Shown here: positions 18,708 through 27,500 of the stretch, in pieces | Layout: every line of letters begins with the position of its first letter | Position numbering within the stretch: the stretch's first letter is position 1 | Source of the DNA: MGIIa-K1 sp964577145 | GTDB lineage: Archaea > Thermoplasmatota > Poseidoniia > Poseidoniales > Poseidoniaceae | Assembly (NCBI GenBank): GCA_964577145.1 | Contig: CAZNXM010000003.1 | Span: 20,900 to 84,899, forward strand | Direction of reading: 5' to 3' | Length of the DNA: 64,000 bases | The notes under the pieces: generated by a model | Database searches by the model: none | The model's input: only the letters and a program-made list of their open reading frames with translations | What the model was told of the DNA's origin: nothing | Position numbers and translations under genes: made by a program

Positions 18708-18795
18708 ATCTGTCGGAACAGTACTCCATCATCCTATTAAGGCAGGTTCAGTCGTTCATGACTGTCTGGGTGCATTTGCGCCCGTGGTGGTTTCA

Positions 18796-21700
18796 ATGCG
18801 ACGTTCACAGTCAACCCTACTAATGACAATCATAGTGTTGTCTAGTCTCTTCGTCATGAGCCAGGCTCCAGCCATCTCAAACGTGGCTACAGTTCATCCC
18901 GATGATACCTTTGAGGAAAAGCCACCACAGACCGATTCCGATGGCGATAAAATCCCAGATGTACATGAGAATTTATTTGCAGAATGGGTGAATTGGACAG
19001 CTGTAGATGGGCGCCCAGTCACGATGGAAGGCCTTGACCGTGATGATGCGACAGATGCAGACCTCGACCGTGATAGAGATGGTTTGAATTCTACTGAAGA
19101 ATATTGTTGGCCATATCCTGCCAATTGCACTGATGCTGGTTTTCCCCGTGGGCTTACAGGGATAATCAATCCAGAAGATGGAGAGAGGATTTACCTTGAC
19201 CCTAGAGTTTCAGATACCGATGGCGATGGAATGCCTGATGGTTTTGAAATCGCAATGTGCGAACGACTTTGGTATTACGATGAAGACGAAATGAGATTCG
19301 AATGCGGTGAATTCAATCCACTAAATGCAAGTGATGCTGATTTGGACCCTGATGGGGATGGTTTCGATGTAAATCGCGATGGCTTTACCTCATTGGGAGA
19401 ATTACTCACCTCATCTGAGGAATATTCGTATGGTTCACCGGATAATTGGACGAATGAACTCGATGGACTACGTTGCCTATCTACCGACCCCACACCTGCA
19501 TTGCTCGATGCTTGGCCATTTATCACATCGGGATCAAACTCAACCCATTTTGTGAATATTATCGATGCTTGTTTCACCAATGGAACAGGGTATTTCGATG
19601 ACAATATTTGGGTTGGAACCGATCCACTGAATGATGATAGTGACCGTTTTAATTGGGATGGTTACAAACATCGCAGGCTCCATCCTTCTTTGGGTGATGG
19701 AATGATTGATGGATGGGAAATTCACTTTGGCTTAGACCCCCTAAACCGCTCAAATGCACTAGTGGATCTCGATTCGGACGGATGGGATTACAATCGTGAT
19801 GGTTTCATTTCGGTAGATTCTGCACGTACTGCAACAGCGATGGCAATAGGTGAAGAATTGTCCACACTCGAAGAGTATACCGTGCACTTTGATGATGGAA
19901 ATACGGTGAAGTCTGGAATGCGTTCAGTCAAATTGGACTCAAATGGCGGCACATATCTGGAGTATCTACTCACTCCCGAGGCTACTGCCTCTGACAATAT
20001 CTCTATTCTCCACCACGATGTTAGGGAAATCTCATCTGTGGATGGACAACTTTGGGTTGGTTCGCGCCTCGGCGTGACAATAATCGACTTTGATGCTGTC
20101 ACTTCAGTCGATCACTCATTACCAATGGGACATAATCTCAACGACATGATCATTCTCGATGATGATGTGGTAATGCTGACCGATGGAGGCATTTGGGTAG
20201 CACCGAGGTCGAGTGGTTCCTTGTCAGATATTTCGACATGGGAATTATTTTCACCAGGGGTCAGAATGACTGCTGGAACCCAATTATTGGAAACGGGATC
20301 ATCGGTACGAGTTGTGGCCATAGGTAATGGTGGAGAGGGTGGAATTCTAACTCTCGATGGCACACCTTCATTCAGCACAAGCCTTGGAGATGGCATTGTT
20401 AATTCTATGAGAGATGGCAATGCAACTGCAACTGAAGTTATACACGTTGATGTTGCAGGTGGCCCTCTTACACTATATGTCGGAACAGATGTTGGATTAT
20501 TCCGTGTAGAAACCGCATCTGCACAGGATGATGCAACTCCTAATTGGTTATTCTATCACCACCCCGAACCATCGGTTATTGCAACAAATATCGTAGACCT
20601 CCGAGCCTTTGGTTCACAAGGAAATGGTAATCCTGCGCATGTGCAAGCACTGGTTGCCGATGGGCCTGATGGTGCAGCACATCAAGTAGTTTGGATTGGA
20701 ACCCCATCAGGATTACACCGGGTAGATTTGGTTTCTGGAGCAATTGAACATAGTGGCCTTCTGGAACACCCCGGAATCGATGGTAGTACCATTTCCGAAG
20801 CAAACGACATACATTCAATTCAACCAACAGATAATGAATTGCTTCTTGGTTCTGGCTGGGGACTATGGTCACTATCTGGTGACCATGCAGCAGTGTATGG
20901 AGCAACTGATCAAGAATGGATTCCGGGGACAATCGCTGCAATAGCTAACCACGATATTTCAGGTGCTGCAACGGTCTTCGTGGGGATAGATCCCGGCATG
21001 TATTCCAATCTGGAATTAATGGATCCAATGGCCAATGATTCTGATTCTGATGGAATGATTGATGGCTGGGAAGTGCAGTATGGACTGGACCCAACCGACC
21101 CATGGGATGCATTCCTAGATGCCGATGGTGATGGCGTAAACCTTGATGACGACCCAATACAAGAACGTGCTTGGAGAAATCTTGACGAATTCCGTTATAC
21201 CGCCCGCACACCAAATGGCTATGACGCTACTGACCCACGTCTGGTAGATACCGATGCTGATGGTGTTGGAGATGGTGCTGAATATTTCGGCCTGTATCAT
21301 GAATACACTCCATTATGGTGCCATTATCTCAATTCATATTCCTTTGAGCATGTATGCGGTGACGCTGCAGGTAATGCCGCTAATGCAACATATCTCGCAT
21401 CGATGGGAGTTGATGCTGGAAGTGACCCTACCAATACCGATAGTGATGGCGATGGTATTCCTGATGGTTGGGAAGTTATCCATAGAAGGTGGATAGGCTC
21501 CTCATTCACTGGTTCGAATAATTGGACGATGGACCCAAATCGTGCTGAAGATGCACTTTGGGACGCAGATGGTGATGGATTATCGAATCTCTGCGAGTAT
21601 CAATGGACGCAAATTCGCTTACTCGGCATTGCTGATGAACTCCTTGAAAGCCACTTTGAAACCGCAGCTGCGGCTGCTAATTGGGTCGAAGCCGATCCAA

Positions 21701-24483
21701 ATAATGTTGATTCAGACGGCGATGGTCTACCAGATGGATGGGAGGCTAGAAATGCGTGTACTTGGGATATTTCTAGAGTTGGAATCAATCCATTGAATGG
21801 CTCTGATGCATTTGAAAATCCTGATGGTGATGGATTTGATATTAATCGAAACGGGGTAATCGAGGATAACGAAGCCTTTGTCAATTGGCTTGAATACAAC
21901 GTTAAGGATGCACTATTCGATGGCAACCAAAGCCTTGATGGCGACGAAATCCCGGAAGGATTCTCTACCGACCTTTTCAGGAATATATCCGATTGGGGAG
22001 TTCCTGAAGGTCTATTCGGAGACGGTATAGAAACGGGCGACCCAACTAGTGCTGATAGCGATTCAGATGGCATGCCTGATGGATGGGAAATCTGGTTTGC
22101 TCGTTGGGATATTCTAGGAGGAGACTGGACTTTGGACCCGCTCGATTCTTCAGACAGATGGGGCGATTCTGATGAAGATGGAATGGCTAATTGGGAGGAA
22201 TATAATGCAATAGATCCTTCGATGAGTGAGACCAATTCCAATAGAAGTAGCCCACAATGGTATGTGACAACTATCGGAAGTGGGTACACATTGCAGCAGT
22301 GGGCTGGTATCCTAAACACAGAGTCATTTGGTTCATTTATCGACCAAGAAGTTGTGAATAACACAGGATATACCGCAGATCCAACCAACCCCGATACCGA
22401 TGGAGACGGATTCCTTGATGGACTTGAACTGATGTTCACTTCGTGGAATCTTACCGCCCAAACTTGGACGTTGAATCCACTTGTAGCAGGTGATGGCCAA
22501 TTTGATTCAGATAATGATGCATTAACTGATGCGCAGGAGTTTTCTTTGGCAACTGAAAATCCGAATAATGGAATCTTGCACCCTGGTGACGCGCCGCTAA
22601 TGCATGAGGACGGGGATATTAACGACCCAACTCAGAAGGCACAGCGCGTTTACACGATTATCCTAGACAAAGGCTCACGTGCAAAACGCCATCTCGATGC
22701 ATTTACTGAATGGCAATCAACGGGTATTCCAAATAATTTCATTGGAACTTTGATGGGAATAACTGACCCAACAATAGCGGATACCGATGATGATGGGATG
22801 ATAGATGGGTACGAATACTGGTTCACAAGTTGGGATCTTGATGATAACCGATGGTCAATGAATCCTCTAATCGATTCTGACCAATGGCTGGATAGTGATC
22901 AAGATTCGGTTGACTGTAATGGGGATGGCAATCTTTCACTCGAAGAGCAATACACCAATAAGCGCGAATATGAATCCCGAATATACGGTAAGTACTCACA
23001 GAGACATACTACGGGTTCAGGGTTGATTGGATACGGTGATGATGCAATTGATGCCTATATCGAAGAGGGGAATAGCGATGCTGAAGCAAGGCTTGCAATT
23101 TTCACTACATTTTGGGGCAAAGATGCGGTTTCGACAAGCCGAGTAGACATGATCAATGATGCAGATTCAAATACATTCAATCGAACATTATTCGGAATTT
23201 CCGATCCAACTCATGTAGATTCAGATCTCGATGGAATTGAGGATGGATGGGAATATTGTTACTCGACTTATGGTATGCCTGACCCAACCACACAAAATCA
23301 CTGGTCGAGTAACCCAGTAAATCCATTCGATGTCGATTATGACCCTGATAGTGATGGCTGGTATGGACGAACTTCCTTCGATACTCCAGCTACTCAGGGC
23401 GAGTGGGATTCTCGTGTATTCACACCTTCCGGCATCGTCATTCAAAATGGAATCGGCGATTTACCATTCACCAATATCATGGAGTACCTCAATGGAACGA
23501 GGCCGGATACCAACGATTCGGATTCAGATTCGGTGACATATAATACCGAAGAAATTGGAGGAGTGGTCCAATCTCATCTTCGTGATTGGAATCTTTCTGA
23601 TGGACGAGAGGTCTTCAAGTATGGTATCAACCCGATGGACAATGATTCAGATGGCGATATGCTACCAGATTGGTATGAATATCATTTAGGCTGGAATGAA
23701 TCTAATGATAATTACACTTCCAGAATGCAAATCGAAGTTCAGTGGATTGATCCTGCTACTGGTGGCTCATGTGATTCTTCTACCACCTCTTGTCGCCCAC
23801 TTTCACTTTCAGGTGGAACATTAGGTAGGCCTGATTTAGGTTGGACTTGGGCAACAATGGATCCGAGCGATGCCCTGGATGCGAATGATGATCCAGATCA
23901 AGATGGAAACTGGGACTGTTCTGGTGCGACATGTGAATATACGCCATACACAAATTTCATGGAATTTTATGCTGTTGCAGATCCTAATTTAGATTCGCCA
24001 ACTGCAGTTAGACTTTCAGGTGAAACACATGAGGGCACGCCCATTACTGAGTGGTGGCAGTTCCGAGCATTTACACTGCATTTAGGACAATTTGACGAGG
24101 CTACTTCGAATTATTTGAAGATGAATAAAGCAAATTTTGATGATACCCGTTATGTGCTAATTGTTGATGATAATGACATAGATTTCCTTGTACTTGATGC
24201 AGGAGATGATACGACTATCTGCTCTGGTGATATTACCGATGACTGGGACCTATATTACACAGGAAACACAAACCGTGCTCCTGCATTAGAAGTTGGTGAA
24301 CATGAGTTCGGTTGGTGGCTGCTTGACTTTGATGATGACCATATCGCAGAGGGGAGCGATCCGTATAATTGGGATACAGATGGCGATTGGCTTGTTGATT
24401 GGTTCGAAGTAAAGGATGACGAAGAGGATGGAATCCGTGGCGATTCATCGCCGATTAGATACGACTCGAGGAATACGGCTTGA
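18796..24483 (+). CDS. Giant secreted protein with thrombospondin type 3-like Ca-binding repeats
   Basis: About 1,895 residues. The ATG at 18796 gives a clean signal peptide (MRRSQSTLLMTIIVLSSLFVM); two in-frame GTG codons at 18784 and 18787 are alternatives. The protein is dominated by at least 14 units of the form D-[ST]-D-x-D-G-[MIL]-x-D-G-[WY]-E, many followed by W-x-[LM]-[DN]-P-L and a second D-x-D-x-D-G-x-x-N/D-x-x-E-Y/F half. These are thrombospondin type 3/EF-hand-like calcium loops. Between about 20030 and 20990 the repeats are interrupted by a beta-propeller-like region (QLWVGSRLGVTIID, GTDVGLFRVE, WIGTPSGLHRVDL). No C-terminal membrane helix is seen: the protein ends ...GDSSPIRYDSRNTA. 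It is therefore either released or held non-covalently. A strong hairpin follows the stop codon. Confidence 0.88.
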   Translation: MRRSQSTLLMTIIVLSSLFVMSQAPAISNVATVHPDDTFEEKPPQTDSDGDKIPDVHENLFAEWVNWTAVDGRPVTMEGLDRDDATDADLDRDRDGLNSTEEYCWPYPANCTDAGFPRGLTGIINPEDGERIYLDPRVSDTDGDGMPDGFEIAMCERLWYYDEDEMRFECGEFNPLNASDADLDPDGDGFDVNRDGFTSLGELLTSSEEYSYGSPDNWTNELDGLRCLSTDPTPALLDAWPFITSGSNSTHFVNIIDACFTNGTGYFDDNIWVGTDPLNDDSDRFNWDGYKHRRLHPSLGDGMIDGWEIHFGLDPLNRSNALVDLDSDGWDYNRDGFISVDSARTATAMAIGEELSTLEEYTVHFDDGNTVKSGMRSVKLDSNGGTYLEYLLTPEATASDNISILHHDVREISSVDGQLWVGSRLGVTIIDFDAVTSVDHSLPMGHNLNDMIILDDDVVMLTDGGIWVAPRSSGSLSDISTWELFSPGVRMTAGTQLLETGSSVRVVAIGNGGEGGILTLDGTPSFSTSLGDGIVNSMRDGNATATEVIHVDVAGGPLTLYVGTDVGLFRVETASAQDDATPNWLFYHHPEPSVIATNIVDLRAFGSQGNGNPAHVQALVADGPDGAAHQVVWIGTPSGLHRVDLVSGAIEHSGLLEHPGIDGSTISEANDIHSIQPTDNELLLGSGWGLWSLSGDHAAVYGATDQEWIPGTIAAIANHDISGAATVFVGIDPGMYSNLELMDPMANDSDSDGMIDGWEVQYGLDPTDPWDAFLDADGDGVNLDDDPIQERAWRNLDEFRYTARTPNGYDATDPRLVDTDADGVGDGAEYFGLYHEYTPLWCHYLNSYSFEHVCGDAAGNAANATYLASMGVDAGSDPTNTDSDGDGIPDGWEVIHRRWIGSSFTGSNNWTMDPNRAEDALWDADGDGLSNLCEYQWTQIRLLGIADELLESHFETAAAAANWVEADPNNVDSDGDGLPDGWEARNACTWDISRVGINPLNGSDAFENPDGDGFDINRNGVIEDNEAFVNWLEYNVKDALFDGNQSLDGDEIPEGFSTDLFRNISDWGVPEGLFGDGIETGDPTSADSDSDGMPDGWEIWFARWDILGGDWTLDPLDSSDRWGDSDEDGMANWEEYNAIDPSMSETNSNRSSPQWYVTTIGSGYTLQQWAGILNTESFGSFIDQEVVNNTGYTADPTNPDTDGDGFLDGLELMFTSWNLTAQTWTLNPLVAGDGQFDSDNDALTDAQEFSLATENPNNGILHPGDAPLMHEDGDINDPTQKAQRVYTIILDKGSRAKRHLDAFTEWQSTGIPNNFIGTLMGITDPTIADTDDDGMIDGYEYWFTSWDLDDNRWSMNPLIDSDQWLDSDQDSVDCNGDGNLSLEEQYTNKREYESRIYGKYSQRHTTGSGLIGYGDDAIDAYIEEGNSDAEARLAIFTTFWGKDAVSTSRVDMINDADSNTFNRTLFGISDPTHVDSDLDGIEDGWEYCYSTYGMPDPTTQNHWSSNPVNPFDVDYDPDSDGWYGRTSFDTPATQGEWDSRVFTPSGIVIQNGIGDLPFTNIMEYLNGTRPDTNDSDSDSVTYNTEEIGGVVQSHLRDWNLSDGREVFKYGINPMDNDSDGDMLPDWYEYHLGWNESNDNYTSRMQIEVQWIDPATGGSCDSSTTSCRPLSLSGGTLGRPDLGWTWATMDPSDALDANDDPDQDGNWDCSGATCEYTPYTNFMEFYAVADPNLDSPTAVRLSGETHEGTPITEWWQFRAFTLHLGQFDEATSNYLKMNKANFDDTRYVLIVDDNDIDFLVLDAGDDTTICSGDITDDWDLYYTGNTNRAPALEVGEHEFGWWLLDFDDDHIAEGSDPYNWDTDGDWLVDWFEVKDDEEDGIRGDSSPIRYDSRNTA
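18931..24425 (+). repeat. Protein-level tandem DxDxDG repeats
   Basis: Degenerate repeats inside the giant gene encode units such as DSDGDGIPDGWE (around 21440), DSDSDGMPDGWE (around 22060), DTDGDGFLDGLE (around 22400), DTDDDGMIDGYE (around 22780) and DTDGDWLVDWFE (around 24380). Spacing between full units is roughly 100-150 residues in the middle part. The DNA copies are diverged, so this is an old repeat expansion and not a recent tandem duplication. Confidence 0.75.
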
Positions 24484-24488
24484 GCCCC

Positions 24489-24516
24489 CAGAATCCCCCC
24501 TAAAGGGGGGTTTCTG
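24489..24516 (+). terminator. Strong hairpin after the giant repeat gene
   Basis: CAGAA-T-CCCCCC pairs with GGGGGG-T-TTCTG around the loop TAAA, giving 11 base pairs with one internal T:T mismatch. It starts six bases after the stop codon. No long T-run follows, so it may stabilise the mRNA 3' end as much as terminate transcription. It separates two giant surface-protein genes. Confidence 0.6.
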
Positions 24517-24584
24517 AGGTTGACCTGTAGCCGGAGTGTTCAATATGTTAGTTGATGTGAGACATGTAATAGGATGGCCACGTT

Positions 24585-27500
24585 ATGACGCGCAAAACCT
24601 CTTCCCGTGCATCCTTGATTTTCGTGTTGTTGATTTTATTACTCACCCCCCTCTCTCCTTTTGGCGAGTCGATTATCGGTGAGGCAGAAGCTACAGGTGC
24701 TTCTCGCCACATCTACACGCTAAGCGACGGAAGTGTGGAAAATATCGCATTATTCCAAGGCGGCGCTCCTGATAAAACTACGAAAGTATCGATTCCAAAG
24801 GGAGCCGAAGTCATCGATGTAGAAATGACTCTTTCTGGTGCATCATCTACCGGTTGGTCCCAAGTAATGACTGATACTTACGAGGAATGGCTGGCTGGCT
24901 CTTCCAGTAATGCTGACCCTCGTTCAGAGGAATTAACGCTTGGTTTTGATTCAGGTGATACTGTTTTCAGTTCGCATGGAATGGATGATACGGAGTTAGC
25001 TGGTACGACAGCATGGCTCGACAATGGTTCATTTGCTATTCGTCAACCACACACTTCGAATTCTACCGAATCTAGATTTTCTGAGCAAGTAAAAACATCT
25101 TCATCGAATCTAATGGCTCAGGGCCAAGGTGCTATTTTGAGGAATCATGATTGGTTGTACCTTTCCACTTGGACGGGCACAACTTTCGACAAAGTCGTTC
25201 AGCGAATGTACCCAAATAACATCACTCGAGAATCTACGATAAACTTAGACCAAGGTTCTTGTTCACTACCTCAGGATCCAACTTCTAGTTATTACAAGGG
25301 ATATGGTTTCCGTGATTGGACCATTACCGATGATGAGACCATGTATGGGATTTTCACTACTTATCGTTACTTGTATTCTTCATCAGCACCTACGCAATAC
25401 CACCGGGTATTGAAAATGGATATCAGCGATGATTGGAATTGGGTTTGTGAGGATTCATATGACCTCGCATCTCCATATGGGGAGTATACTGCTATCTCAT
25501 ATGACCGTGTTAGTGACCAAATCTGGGTCGTTCATAACCAGCAAAGGAGAATCGTTCCATACGATTTCGGAGAAAATGGACAATATACCTCAGGTGAGAA
25601 TATGTATTCCTTTACTTCGTCTTCAGGGTCAAATACTGCCTGTGGCCAATCTGGCAGCCTCGTTAGAGGTATGGCGGTAAATGGTGGAATGTTCTACATG
25701 AAGTGCATGAAGGGCAGTTACTACCAAGATACTGACCAACTAAGTGCATGGGCTGTTTCCGGCACCTCCTCTTCATTGGTTCCACAATCGGGCCTACGTG
25801 ATGTTGCATCATTGGGTAATGGATTATTCTTTGATGGCGATCGTTTCCTTGCAGTTGATTGTGGATACTCAACATGGGGTGGAAAAACCCTCTATTATCG
25901 AGAGTTTGGTACGGCATTGACCTATGAGACTACACCTGCGCCTGGAACAACTGTTTGGTTGGGCGAAACCATCGAAACAGAGGAAGATGTTTTGGCAGTC
26001 AATATTCGAAATCATTGGACTGCTATTAGCCAAGGTGACCGTGTCGATTATTGGGTTAGTGCTGATAATGGAACACATTGGGAATCGGTATTGAAAAATG
26101 AAACAATTCACTTTGCCCATCCTGGTAATGAGTTGGTATGGAAAGCCCAATTGATAGGCTCATCTGCTGTTTCATGGTGGGTTTCATTAGAATATGCAAC
26201 TTCGTATCAGGCTTCAGGAGATTGGATTAGCGAAGTAGTCAATACCGGCACTGAAGTTGGTAAGGTTCGAGCCGTTTGGCAAGCAGATGTACCGAGTAGC
26301 TCCGCTTTATCGGTCCTTGTTTCCAATGACAATGGAACAAGTTGGACCGCAGCCGAGAATAATCTCGAGGTAAGTTTCTCAACATCGGGTGCTGGGAATG
26401 AATTATTGTATTCGATTTCACTATCCACTACAGATGATGTTGAAACTCCAAAAGTTGATTCCTTTACACTATGGTATGAGGAAGGTTATCCCGATGGTCC
26501 ACAAATCGATATTGGTGATGATGGTGACTGGGATTGGCGCTCAGTATTATTCCTAAATGAATCGAATGTTGTAGCATCCGATGATTCTCCTGTCGGGCCT
26601 GTGGTTAGTGAACCACCTTCCCTTGTAAGTGGATTTAACGATCATATTCCAGAGAACGGCGTAGGAGATGTCGAGATTCCAATTGCAATAAAGGCGAGGA
26701 CCCCTGGTAGGATTAAGGTAACAGACCTCGATATCGAGTATCGAATGAATACTAGAGTTCTCGATGCGAGTTTGGAAGGAGGTTTGATGGCACCTGATGG
26801 TGTGTTCCGCAACCTCATAGTTCGTGTTTCGCATGGTGATGAAGTAGACCGAGTAACAGAGGCCACAATTGGATTGGATAATTCTCATGGAAGTGACCCT
26901 GCATTCAAGTGGGAACGCGGAGATACTTGTACAGTATTGGATGATGCAGAGGGAATTGTATTCTTCGATGCAGGCAATTGTACTTCGACATTAGATTCCG
27001 AAGGAATAGTCTCGATTCGAATTCCCGTGGCTGTTAATTGGACGTGGGATGATGAGAGAGCGATGGAAGCTATCGTTTCACTAAATGATGACCTTGGCCC
27101 GCAGGTGTCAGCATGGACTACCGAGACACTGTCTCTAAATGTCGAGAATGATATTTCATTAGATGGGATGCGAGTTTACGAAGAAACTGGAAGAGAGTTG
27201 TATGTTGGCGATTGGGTACGTGGTGGCTATAATATCTCAATAAATGGTGGAATGCATTTCGAAAATTCAGCATTATCACCACTTCCGGGAGAATTTAATT
27301 TACGTGTCCTCGGTCAGAATGTAACCTATGATGGCGACCCAATTGGGGAGCCAATTATTCTGCATGTCGAAGGAAATCCTGGATTTGGCGAGTATAACAT
27401 GACTTTCCAAACCCCAATGGAATCTGCTCCTGGCGGAATGGTTCTCTATGTGGAGGCAATCGATTTGCCAAATGGTTCGACCTATGTGAATCCGGGATAC

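Noticed and set aside
21600..22439. 279-residue open frame on the minus strand
   Set aside because: Antisense to the Asp/Gly-rich Ca-repeats; its repeated SPSGxPS pattern simply mirrors the repeat codons.
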